The position numbers and the translations under genes were made by a program. A model generated the notes under the pieces. That model did no database searches, was not told where the DNA came from, and saw nothing but the letters and a program-made list of their open reading frames with translations. Shown piece by piece: positions 1 to 14,200 of a stretch of 64,000 bases of DNA; the stretch's first letter is position 1, and every line of letters starts with the position of its first letter. Source of the DNA: Atherix ibis (lineage: Eukaryota; Arthropoda; Insecta; Diptera; Athericidae); the NCBI GenBank assembly GCA_958298945.1, contig OY282608.1, positions 80,958,806 to 81,022,805 of the forward strand. The letters are read 5' to 3'.

Positions 1-2290
1 AACAAGCCAACAAACGAACAAGCCAACAAACCAACAAACCAACAAACCACAAACCAACAAACCAACAAACCAACAAACCAACAAGCCAACAAGAGAACAA
101 ACCAAAAAACCAACAAACGAACAAACCAACAAACCAACAAACAAAAAAACCACAAACCAAAAAACCAACAAACCAACAAACAAACAAACCAACAAACCAA
201 CAAAACAACAAAACAAACCAACAAACCAACAAGCCAACAAACCAATAAGCCAACAAACCAAAAAACCAACAAACCAACAAACCTACAAACCAAAAAAACC
301 AACAAACCAACAAGGCAACAAACAAACAAACCAACAAACCAACAAACCGACAAACCAACAAGCCAACAAACCAACAAACGAACAAACCAACAAACCCACA
401 AACCAACAAAACAACAAACCAACAAGCCAACAAACCAAAAAACCAACAAACCAATAAAACAACAAACCAATAAACCAACAAACCAACAAACAAACAAACC
501 AACAAACCAACAAACCAAAAAACCAACAAACCAACCAATCAACAAACCAACAAGCCAACAAACGAACAAACCAACAAACAAACAAACCAACAAACCAACA
601 AACCAACAAGCCAACAAACCAACAAGCCAACAAACCAACAAACAAATAAATCAACAAACCAACATACCAACAAACCAACAAACCAACAAACTAACAAGCC
701 AACAAGCCAACAAACCAACAAACGAACAAACCAACCAACCAACAAACCAACAAGCCAACAAACCAACAAACCAACAAGCCAACAAGCCAACAAACCAAAA
801 AACCAACAAACAAACAAACCAACAAACAAACAAGCCAACAAGCCAACAAACCAACAAACAAACAAACCAACAAACCAACAAACCAACAAACCAACTAACC
901 AAAAAACCAACAAACGAACAAACCAACAAACTAACAAACCAACAAACCAAAAAACCAACAAAAAAACAAACAAACAAACCGACAAACCAACAAGCCAACA
1001 AACAAAAAAACCAACAAACCAACAAACCAACAAACCAACAAACCAACAAACCAACAAACCAACAAACCAACAAACCAACAAACCAACAAACCAACAAACC
1101 AACAAGCCAACAAACCATCAAACCAACAAAACAACAAGCCAACAAACCAACAAACCAACAAACCAACAAGCCAACCAGCGAACAAACCAACAAACAAACA
1201 AACCAACAAACCAACAAACCAACAAGCCAACACACCAACAAGCCAACAAGCTAACAAACCAACAAACCAACAAACCAACAAACCAACAAACCAACAAACC
1301 AACAAACCAACAAACCAACAAACCAACAAACCAACAAGCCAACAAACCAACAAGCCAACAAACCAACAAACCAACAAACAACAAACCAACAAACCAACAA
1401 ACCAACAAACCAACAAACCAACAAACCAACAAACCAACAAACCAACAAACCAACAAACCAACAAACCAACAAACAAAAAAACCAACAAAACAAAAAACCA
1501 GCAAACCAACAATCCATCAAACCAACAAACCAACAAACCAACATGCCAACAAGCCAACAAACGAACAAGCCAACAAACCAACAAACCAACAAACCAACAA
1601 GCCAACAAGAGAACAAACCAAAAAACCAACAAACGAACAAACCAACAAACCAACAAACAAACAAACCACAAACCAAAAAACCAACAAACCAACAAACAAA
1701 CAAACAAACAAACCAACAAAACAACAAAACAAATAAACCAACAAACCAACACACCAACAAACCAACAAACCAACAAACCAACAAGCCAACAAACCAACAA
1801 ACCAAAAACCAACAAGCAAACAAACCAACAAACCAACAAGCCAACAAGCCAACAAACCAATAAGCCAACAAACCAAAAAACCAACAAACCAACAAACCTA
1901 CAAACCAAAAAAACCAACAAACCAACAAGGCAACAAACAAACAAACCAACAAACCAACAAACCGACAAACCAACAAGCCAACAAACCAACAAACGAACAA
2001 ACCAACAAACCCACAAACCAACAAAACAACAAACCAACAAGCCAACAAACCAAAAAACCAACAAACCAATAAAACAACAAACCAATAAACCAACAAACCA
2101 ACAAACAAACAAACCAACAAACCAACAAACCAAAAAACCAACAAACAAACCAACCAACAAACCAACAAGCCAACAAACGAACAAACCAACAAACAAACAA
2201 ACCAACAAACCAACAAACCAACAAGCCAACAAACCAACAAGCCAACAAACCAACAAACAAATAAATCAACAAACCAACAAACCAACAAAC
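1..2290. repeat. Duplicated segment, ~1.5-1.6 kb spacing
   Basis: Bases 1 to about 680 recur at about 1516 to 2290. The variant AACAAGAGAAC lies near 91 and again near 1607, an offset of 1,516. The string ACCAATAAGCC lies at 241 and 1856, an offset of 1,615, so the right copy gained 99 bp between these markers. AAATAAATCAAC ends the match, its TCAAC at 651 and 2266. The stretch between the copies (about 680-1515) is ordinary octamer array with a run of about a dozen near-perfect monomers near 1015-1108. No gene is visible. Confidence 0.8.
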
Positions 2291-5200
2291 CAGCAAACCA
2301 ACAAACCAACAAACCAACAAACCAACAAACCAACAAGCCAACAAGCCAACAAACCAACAAACGAACAAACCAACAAACCAACAAACCAACAAGCCAACAA
2401 ACCAACAAACCAACAAGCCAACAAACCAACAAACCAACAAACCAAAAAACCAACAAACAAACAAACCAACAAACTAACAAACAAACGAACCAACAACCCA
2501 GCAAAACAACAAACCAACAAACAAATTAACCAACAAACCAACAAACCAACAAACCAACAAACCAACAAACCAACAAACCAACAAACCAACAAACGAACAA
2601 GCCAACAAACTAACAAACCAAAAAACCAACAAGCAAACAAACCAACAAACCAACAAGCCAACAAGCCAACAAACCAACAAGCCCACAAACGAACAAAACA
2701 AACAAGCCGACAAACCAACAAACCAAAAAACCAACAAACCAACAAACCAAAAAAGCAACTAACGAACAAACCGATAAACCAACAAGCCAACAAACCAAAA
2801 AACCAACAAACCAAGAAACCAACAAACCAACAAACCAACAAACCAACAAACCAACAAACCAACAAGCCAACAAACCAACAAACCAACAAGCCAACAAGCG
2901 AACAAGCCAACAAACCAACAAACCAACAAGCCAACAAGCCAACAAACCAACAAACGAACAAACCAACAAACCAACAAACCAACAAACCAACAAACCAACA
3001 AGCCAACAAGCCAACAAGCCGACAAGCCAACAAACGAACAAACCAACAAACAAACAATCCAACAAACAAACAAACCAACAAACCAACAAACCAACAAACA
3101 AACGAATCAACAAACTAACAAAACAACAAACCAACAAACAAATTAACCAACAAACCAACAAACCAATAAACCAACAAACGAACAAGCAAACAAACTAACA
3201 AACCAAAAAACCATCAAGCATACAAACCAACAAACCAACAAGCCAACAATCCAACAAACCAACAAGCCAACAAACCAACAACTAACAAACCATCAAACCA
3301 ACAAACCAACAAGCCAACAAACCAACAAACCAACAAACCAACAAAACAACAAGCCAACAAACCAACAAACCAACAAGCCAACAAGCGAACAAACCAACAA
3401 ACGAACAAACCAACAAACCAACAAACCAACAAACCAACAAACCAACAAGCCAACAAGCCAACAAACCAAAAAACCAACAAACGAACAAGCAAACAAACTA
3501 ACAAACCAAAAAACCATCAAGCAAACAAAACAACAAACCAACAACCCAACAATCCAACAAACCAACAAGCCAACAAACCAACAAACCAACAAGCCAACAA
3601 GCCAACAAACCAAAAAACCAACAAACCATCAAACCAAAAAACCAACAAACCAACAAACCAACGAGCCAACAAGCCAACAAGCCAACAAACCAATAATCCA
3701 ACAAACGAACAAACCAACAAGGCAACAAGGCAACAAGCCAACAAGCCAACAAACCAACAAACGAACAAACCAACAAACCAACAAACCAACAAACCAACAA
3801 ACAAACGAACCAACAAACCAACAAAACAACAAACCGACAAACAAATGAACCAACAAACCAACAAGCCAACAAACCAACAAGCCAACAAACAAATAAACCA
3901 ACAAACCAACAAACCAACAAACCAACAAACCAACAAACCAACAAACCAACAAACCAACAAACCAACAAACCAACAAACCAACAAACCAACAAACCATCAA
4001 ACCAACAAGCCAACAAACCAACAAGCCAACAAGCCAACAAGCCAACAAGCCAACAAGCCAACAAGCCAACAAGCCAACAAGCCAACAAACGAACAAACCA
4101 ACAAACAAACAAACCAACAATCCAACAAACCAACAAACCAACAAACCAACAAACCAACAAACCAACAAACAAACGAACCAACAAAACAACAAACCAACAA
4201 ACCAACAAACCAACAAACCTACAAACCAACAAACCAACAAACGAACAAGCCAACAAACGAACAAAACAAACAAGCCAACAAACCAACAAACCAAAAAACC
4301 AACAAACCAACAAACGAAAAAACCAACAAACCAAAAAACCAACAAACGAACAAACCAAAAAACCAACAAACAAACAAACCAACAAACCAACAAGCCAACA
4401 AACCAACAAACCAACGAGCCAACAAACGAACAAAACAAACAAGCCAACAAACCAACAAACCAAAAAACCAACAAACCAACAAACCAAAAAACCAACAAAC
4501 GAACAAACCAACAAACCAACAAACCAACAAACGAACAAACCAACAAACCAAAAAACCAACAAAAGAACAAACCAACAAACCGACAAACCAACAAGCCAAC
4601 AAACAAAAAAACCTACAAACCAACAAACCAACAAACCAACAAACCAACAAACCAACAAGCCAACAAACCAACAAACCAACAAAACAACAAGCCAACAAAC
4701 GAACAAACCAACAAACCAACAAGCCAACCAGCGAACAAAACAACAAACAAATAAACCAACAAACCAATAAACCAACAATCCAACAAACAAACAAACCAAC
4801 AAACCAACAAACCAACAAACGAACAAACCAACAAACCAACAAACCAACAAACGAACAAACCAACAAACCAAAAAACCAACAAGCCAACAAACCGACAAAC
4901 CAACAAGCCAACAAGCGAACAAACCAACAAACCAAACTAACCAACAAACCGACAAACCAACAAACCAACAAACCAACAAGGCAACAAGCCAACAAGCCAA
5001 CAAGCCCACAAACCAACAAACGAACAAACCAACAAACCAACAAACCAACAAACCAACAAACAAACGAACCAACAAACCAACAAAACAACAAACCAACAAA
5101 CAAATTAACCAACAAACCAACAAGCCAACAAACCAACAAGCCAACAAACAAATAAACCAACAAACCAACAAACCAACAAACCAACAAACCAACAAACCAA

Positions 5201-7360
5201 CAAACCAACAAACCAACACACCAACAAACCAACAAACCAACAAACCAACAAGGCAACAAGCCAACAAGCCAACAAACCAACAAACCATCAAACCAACAAA
5301 CCAACAAACCAACAAACCATCAAACCAACAAACCAACAAACCAACAAACCAACAAGCCAACAAGCCAACAAGCCAACAAGCCAACAAGCCAACAAACCAA
5401 CAAACGAACAAACCAACAAACAAACAAACCAACAAACCAACAAACCAACAAACCAACAAACCAACAAACCAACAAACCAACAAACAAGCGAACCAACAAA
5501 CCAACAAAACAACAAACCAACAAACCAACAAACCAACAAACCAACAAACGAACAAGCCAACAAACGAACAAAACAAACAAGCCAACAAACCAACAAACCA
5601 AAAAACCAACAAACCAACAAACGAACAAACCAACAAACCAAAAACCCAAAAAATGAACAAAACAAAAAACCAACACACAAACAAACCAACAAACCAACAA
5701 GCCAACAAACCAACAAACCAACGAGCCAACAAACGAACAAAACAAACAAGCCAACAAACCAACAAACCAAAAAACCAACAAACCAACAAACGAACAAACC
5801 AACAAACCAACAAACCAACAAGCCAACAAACCAACAAACCAACAAGCCAACAAGCCAACAAACCAAAAAACCAACAAACGAACAAACCAACAAAAAAACA
5901 AGCCAACAAACAAAAAAAACCAAAAAACCAACAAACCAACAAACCAACAAACCAACAAACCAACAAGCCAACAAACCAACAAACCAACAAACCAACAAAA
6001 CAACAAGCCAACAAACCAACAAACCAACAAACCAACAAGCCAACCAGCGAACAAACCAACAAACAAATAAACCAACAAACCAACAAACCAACATGCCAAC
6101 AAACCAACAAGCCAACAAACCAACAAACCAACAAGCCAACAAGCCAACAAGCCAACAAACCAACAAGCCAACAAACCAACAAACAAATAAACCAAGAAAC
6201 CAACAAACCAACAAACCAAGAAACCAACAAGCCAACAAGCCAACAAGCCAACAAGCTAACAAACCAACAAACCAACAAACCAACAAACCAACAAACCAAC
6301 AAACAAAAAAACCAACAAAACAACAAACCAACAAACCAACAATCCATCAAACCAACAAACCAACAAACCAACATGCCAACAAGCCAACAAACGAACAAGC
6401 CAACAAACCAACAAACCAACAAACCACAAACCAACAAACCAACAAACCAACAAACCAACAAGCCAACAAGCCAACAAACCAAAAAACCAACAAACCAACA
6501 AACAAACAAACCAGCAAACCAACAAAACAACAAACAAATAAACCAACAAACCAACAAACCAACAAACCAACAAACCAACAAACCAACAAACCAACAAACT
6601 AACAAGCCAACAAACCAACAAACCAAAAACCAACAAGCAAACAAACCAACAAACCAACAAGCCAACAAGCCAACAAACCAACAAGCCAACAAACCAAAAA
6701 ACCAACAAACCAACAAACCTACAAACCAACAAACCACCAAGCCAACAAACAAACAAACCAACAAACCAACAAACCGACAAACCAACAAGCCAACAAACCA
6801 ACAAACGAACAAACCAACAAACCAACAAACTAACAAAACAACAAACCAACAAGCCAACAAACCAAAAAACCACCAAACCAATAAACCAACAAACCAATAA
6901 ACCAACAATCCAACAAACAAACAAACCAACAAACCAACAAACCAAAAAACCAACAAACCAACCAACCAACAAACCAACAAGCCAACAAACGAACAAACCA
7001 ACAAACAAACAAACCAACAAACCAACAAACCAACAAGCCAACAAACCAAGAAGCCAACAAACCAACAAATAAATAAATCAACAAACCAACAAACCACCAA
7101 ACCAGCAAACCAACAAACCAACAAACGAACAAACCAACAAACCAACAAGCCAACAAGCCAACAAACCAACAAACGAACAAACCAACAAACCAACAAACCA
7201 ACAAGCCAACAAACCAACAAACCAACAAGCCAACAAGCCAATAAACCAAAAAACCAACAAACGAACAAACCAACAAACAAACAAGCCAACAAACCAACAA
7301 ACCAACAAACAAACAAACAAACCAACAAACCAACAAACCAACAAACCAACAAACCAACAA
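2290..7360. repeat. Mixed variant-rich octamer array
   Basis: This stretch holds only octamers and their variants, with shorter local repeats and no large duplication that I could delimit. It includes copies of the AAATTAACC module near 2523, 3140 and 5102, a run of near-perfect monomers at about 3897-3995, and one copy of the ACATGCC marker with its ATG at 6373. It is also where the longest open frame lies (- strand, 3498-7352, about 1,284 codons). That frame is only a stretch where few stop-making variants happen to fall, and its product is a degenerate repeat of GLLVCWFV. It has no unique domain and no start context, and it overlaps equally open frames in other registers. Confidence 0.85.
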
Positions 7361-10300
7361 ACTAACAAACAAACGAATCAACAAACCAACAAAACAACAA
7401 ACCAACAAACAAATTAACCAACATACCAACAAACCAACAAATGAACAAACCAACAAACCAAAAAAGCAACAAACGAACAAACCGATAAACCAACAAGCCA
7501 ACAAACCAAAAAACCAACAAACCAAGAAACCAACAAACCAACAAACCAACAAACCAACAAACCAACAAACCAACAAACCGACAAACCAACAAGCCAACAA
7601 ACCAACAAACGAACAAACCAACAAACCAACAAACCAACAAAACAACAAACCAACAAGCCAACAAACCAAAAAACCAACAAACCAATAAACCAACAAACCA
7701 ATAAACCAACAATCCAACAAACAAACCAACCAACAAACCAACAAACCAAAAAACCAACAAACCAACCAACCAACAAACCAACAAGCCAACAAACGAACAA
7801 ACCAACAAACAAACAAACCAACAAACCAACAAACCAACAAGCCAACAAACCAACAAGCCAACAAACCAACAAACAAATAAATCAACAAACCAACAAACCA
7901 CCAAACCAGCAAACCAACAAACCAACAAACCAACAAACCAACAAACCAACAAGCCAACAAGCCAACAAACCAACAAACGAACAAACCAACAAACCAACAA
8001 ACCAACAAGCCAACAAACCAACAAACCAACAAGCCAACAAGCCAACAAACTAAAAAACCAACAAACGAACAAACCAACAAACAAACAAGCCAACAAACCA
8101 ACAAACCAACAAACAAACAAACCAACAAACCAACAAACCAACAAACCAACAAAGCAACAAAGCCAACAAACCAACAAACCAACAAACGAACAAGCAAACA
8201 AACTAACAAACCAAAAAACCATCAAGCAAACAAACCAACAAACCAACAAGCCAACAATCCAACAAACCAACAAGCCAACAAACCAACAAACCAACAAGCC
8301 AACAAGCCAACAAGCCAACAAACCAAAAAACCAAAAACGAACAAACCAACAAACCATCAAACCAACAAACCAACAAACCAACAAACCAACGAGCCAAAAA
8401 GCCAACAAGCAAACAAACCAATAATCCAACAAACGAACAAACCAACAAGCCAACAAACCAACAAACCAACAAGCCAACAAGCCAACAAACCAAAAAACCA
8501 ACAAACGAACAAACCAACAAACAAACAAGCCAACAAACCAACAAACCAACAAACAACCAAACCAACAAACCAACAAACCAACAAACCAACAAACCAACAA
8601 ACTAACAAACAAACGAATCAACAAACCAACAAAACAACAAACCAACAAACAAATTAACCAACATACCAACAAACCAACAAACCAACAAATGAACAAACCA
8701 ACAAACCAAAAAAGCAACAAACGAACAAACCGATAAACCAACAAGCCAACAAACCAAAAAACCAACAAACCAAGAAACCAACAAACCAACAAACCAACAA
8801 ACCAACAAACCAACAAACCAACAAACCAACAAGCCAATAAACCAACAAACCAACAAAACAACAAGCCAACAAACCAACAAACCAACAAGCCAACAAGCGA
8901 ACAAACCAACAAACGAACAAACCAACAAACCAACAAACCAACAAACCAACAAACCAACAAGCCAACAAGCCAACAAGCCAACAAACTAACAAACGAACAA
9001 ACCAACAAACAAACAAACCAACAAACCAACAAACCAACAAACCAACAAACCAACAAACAAACGAACCAACAAACTAACAAAACAACAAACCAACAAACGA
9101 ATTAACCAACAAATCAACAAACCAATAAACCAACAAACGAACAAGCAAACAAACTAACAAACCAAAAAACCATCAAGCAAACAAACCAACAAACCAACAA
9201 TCCAACAATCCAACAAACCAACAAGCCAACAAACCAACAAACCAACAAACCAACAAGCCAACAAACCAACAAACCAACAAACCAACAAAACAACAAGCCA
9301 ACAAACCAACAAACCAACAAGCCAACATGCGAACAAACCAACAAACGAACAAACAAACAAACCAACAAACCAACAAACCAACAAACCAACAAGCCAACAA
9401 GCCAACAAGCCAACAAACCAACAAGCCAACAAACGAACAAACCAACAAACAAACAAACCAACAAACCAACAACCCAACAAACCAACAAACCAACAAACCA
9501 ACAAACCAACAAACGAACAAGCAAACAAACTAACAAACCAAAAAACCATCAAGCAAATAAACCAACAAACCAACAAACAAACAAACCAACAAACCAACAA
9601 ACCAACAAACCAACAAACCAACAAACCAACAAACTAACAAACAAACGAACCAACAACCCAACAAAACAACAAACCAACAAACAAATTAACCAACAAACCA
9701 ACAAACCAACAAACCAACAAACCAATAAACGAACAAACCAACAAACCAACAAGTCAACAAGCCAACAAACCAAAAAACCAACAAACGAACAAACCAACAA
9801 ACCAACAAACAAACAAACCAACAAACCAAAAAACCAACAAACCAACAAACCAACAAACCAGCAAACCAACAAAACAACAAACAAATAAACCAACAAACCA
9901 ACAAACCAACAAACCAACAAACCAACAAACCAACAAGCCAACAAACGAACAAACCAACAAACAAACAAACCAACAAACCAACAAACCAACAAGCCATTAA
10001 ACCAACAAGCCAACAAACCAACAAACAAATAAATCAACAAACCAACAAACCAACAAACCAGCAAACCAACAAACCAACAAACCAACAAACCAACAAACCA
10101 ACAAGCCAACAAGCCAACAAACCAACAAACGAACAAACCAACAAACCAACAAACCAACAAGCCAACAAACCAACAAACCAACAAGCCAACAAGCCAACAA
10201 ACCAAAAAACCAACAAACGAACAAACCAACAAACAAACAAGCCAACAAACCAACAAACCAACAAACAAACAAACCAACAAACCAACAAACCAACAAACCA

Positions 10301-11200
10301 ACAAACCAACAAACTAACAAACAAACGAATCAACAAACCAACAAAACAACAAACCAACAAACAAATTAACCAACATACCAACAAACCAACAAACCAACAA
10401 ATGAACAAACCAACAAACCAAAAAAGCAACAAACGAACAAACCGATAAACCAACAAGCCAACAAACCAAAAAACCAAGAAACCAAGAAACCAACAAACCA
10501 ACAAACCAACAAAACAACAAGCCAACAAACCAACAAACCAACAAACGAACAAACCAACAAACCAACAAACGAACAAACCAACAAACCAACAAATCAACAA
10601 ACCAACAAACCAACAAGCCAACAAGCCAACAAGCCAACAAACGAACAAACCAACAAACAAACAAACCAACAAACCAACAAACCAACAAACCAACAAACCA
10701 ACAAACAAACGAACCAACAAACTAACAAAACAACAAACCAACAAACAAATTAACCAACAAATCAACAAACCAATAAACCAACAAACGAACAAGCAAACAA
10801 ACTAACAAACCAAAAAACCATCAAGCAAACAAACCAACAAACCAACAAACCAACAAGCCAACAAACCAACAACCAACAAACCAACAAACCAACAAACCAA
10901 CAAGCCAACAAACCAACAAACCAACAATCCAACAAAACAACAAGCCAACAAACCAACAAACCAACAAGCCAACAAGCGAACAAACCAACAAACGAACAAA
11001 CCAACAAACCAACAAACCAACAAACCAACAAACCAACAAGCCAACAAGCCAACAAACCAACAAGCCAACAAACAAACAAACCAATAAACAAACAAACCAA
11101 CAAACCAACAAACCAACAAACCAACAAACCAACAAACCAACAAACGAACAAGCAAACAAACTAACAAACCAAAAAACCATCAAGCAAACAAACCAACAAA
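7360..11200. repeat. Higher-order repeat, 1.24 and 1.71 kb spacing
   Basis: A composite block recurs three times. Its markers, in order, are AAATTAACCAACATACC, a monomer with ATGAAC, an AAAAAAGC unit and ACCGATAAACC. The TTA of the first marker lies at 7414, 8654 and 10366, giving spacings of 1,240 and 1,712 bp. The AAATAAATCAAC marker also recurs in this region, near 7071, 7877 and 10029. Copies share variants in the same order but differ in the number of plain monomers between them, as expected for unequal exchange. No gene or unique sequence is present. Confidence 0.75.
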
Positions 11201-14200
11201 CTAACAAACAAACTAACCAACAAACCAACAAACCAACAAACCAACAAACCAACAAACTAACAAACAAACGAACCAACAACCCAACAAAACAACAAACCAA
11301 CAAACAAATTAACCAACAAACCAACAAACCAACAAACCAACAAACCAACAAACGAACAAGCCAACAAACTAACAAACCAAAAAACCAACAAGCAAACAAA
11401 CCAACAAACCAACAAGCCAACAAGCCAACAAACCAACAAGCCAACAAACGAACAAAACAAACAAGCCGACAAACCAACAAACCAAAAAACCAACAAACCA
11501 AAAAACCAACTAACGAACAAACCAACAAACCAGCAAACCAACAAACGAACAAACCAACAAACCAAAAAAGCAACAAACCGATAACCCAACAAGCCAACAA
11601 ACCAAAAAACCAACAAACCAAGAAACCAACAAACCAATAAACCAACAAACCAACAAACCAACAAGCCAACAAACCAACAAACCAACAAACCAACAAAACA
11701 ACAAGCCAACAAACCAACAAACAAACAATCCAACAAGCGAACAAACCAACAAACGAACAAACCAACAAACCAACAAACCAACAAACCAACAAACCAACAA
11801 GCCAACAAGCCAACAAGCCAACAAACGAACAAACCAACAAACAAATAATCCAACAAACCAACAAACCAACAAACCAACAAACCAACAAACCAACAAACAA
11901 ACGAACCAACAAACTAACAAAACAACAAACCAACAAACAAATTAACCAACAAACCAACAAACCAATAAACCAACAAACGAACAAGCAAACAAACTAACAA
12001 ACCAAAAAACCATCACGCAAACAAACCAACAAACCAACAAGCCAACAATCCAACAAACCAACAAGCCAACAAACCAACAACCAACAAACCAACAAACCAA
12101 CAAACCAACAAGCCAACAAACCAACAAACCAACAAACCAACAAAACAACAAGCCAACAAACCAACAAACCAACAAGCCAACAAGCGAGCAAACCAACAAA
12201 CGAACAAACCAACAAACCAACAAACCAACAAACTATCAAACCAACAAGCCAACAAGCCAACAAGCCAACAAACCAACAAACCAACAAACGAACAAGCAAA
12301 CAAACTAACAAACCAAAAAACCATCAAGCAAACAAACCAACAAACCAACAAGCCAACAATCCAACAAACCAACAAGCCAACAAACCAACAAACCAACAAG
12401 CCAACAAGCCAACAAACCAAAAAACCAAAAACGAACAAACCAACAAACCATCAAACCAACAAACCAACAAACCAACAAACCAACGAGCCAACAAGCCAAC
12501 AAGCCAACAAACCAATAATCCAACAAACGAACAAACCAACAAACAAACAAACCAACAAACCAAAAAACCAACAAACCAAAAAACCAACAAACGCACAAAC
12601 CAACAAACCAACAAACCAACAAACGAACAAACCAACAAACCAACAAACCAACAAACGTACAAACCAACAAACCAAAAAACCAACAAGCCAACAAACCAAC
12701 AAACCAACAAGCCAACAAGCGAACAAACCAACAAACCAAACAAACCAACAAACCAACAAACCAACAAACCAACAAACCAACAAGCAAACAAACCAACAAA
12801 CCAACAAGCCAACAAGCCAACAAACCAACAAGCCAACAAACGAACAAAACAAACAAGCCGACAAACCAACAAACCAAAAAACCAACAAACCAACAAACCA
12901 AAAAACCAAATAACGAACAAACCAACAAACCAACAAACCAACAAACGAACAAACCAACAAACCAAAAAAGCAACAAACGAACAAACCGATAAACCAACAA
13001 GCCAACAAACCAAAAAACCAACAAACCAAGAAACCAACAACACAACAAACCAACAAACCAACAAACCAACAAACCAACTAGCCAACAAACCAACAAACCA
13101 ACAAAAAACAAGCCAACAAACCAACAAACCAACAAGCCAACAAGCGAACAAACCAACAAACGAACAAACCAACAAACCAACAAACCAACAAACCAACAAA
13201 CCAACAAACAAACGAACCAACAAACTAACAAAACAACAAACCAACAAACAAATTAACCAACAAACCAACAAACCAATAAACCAACAAACGAATAAGCAAA
13301 CAAACTAACAAACCAAAAAACCATCAAGCAAACAAACCAACAAACCAACAAGCCAACAATCCAACAAACCAACAAGCCAACAAACCAACAACCAACAAAC
13401 CAACAAACCAACAAACCAACAAGCCAACAAACCAACAAACCAACAAAACAACAAGCCAACAAACGAACAAACCAACAAGCCAACAAGCGAACAAACCAAC
13501 AAACGAACAAACCAACAAACCCACAAACCAACAAACCAACAAACCAACAAGCCAACAAGCCAACAAGCCAACAAGCCAACAAGCCAACAAACCAAAAAAC
13601 CAAAAACGAACAAACCAACAAACCATCAAACCAACAAACAAACAAACCAACAAACCAACGAGCCAACAAGCCAACAAGCCAACAAACCAACAAACCAACA
13701 AACCAACAAAACAACAAGCCAACAAACCAACAAACCAACAAGCCAACAAGCGAACAAACCAACAAACGAACAAACCAACAAACCAACAAACCAACAAAAC
13801 AACAAACCAACAAACCAACAAGCCAACAAGCCAACAAGCCAACAAACCAACAAACCAACAAACGAACAAGCTAACAAACTAACAAACCAAAAAACCATCA
13901 AGCAAACAAACCAACAAACCAACAAGCCAACAATCCAACAAACCAACAAGCCAACAAACCAACAAACCAACAAGCCAACAAGCCAACAAACCAAAAAACC
14001 AAAAACGAACAAACCAACAAACCATCAAACCAACAAACCAACAAACCAACAAACCAACGAGCCAACAAGCTAACAAGCCAACAAACCAATAATCCAACAA
14101 ACGAACAAACCAACAAACAAACAAACCAACAAACCAAAAAACCAACAAACCAAAAAACCAACAAACGCACAAACCAACAAACCAACAAACCAACAAACCA

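Noticed and set aside
3498..7352. 1,284-codon open frame on the - strand (and many others of 200-640 codons)
   Set aside because: The product is a degenerate repeat of GLLVCWFV with no domain. Other frames on both strands are also open here, and duplicate copies are offset by lengths not always divisible by 3, so there is no sign of frame constraint.
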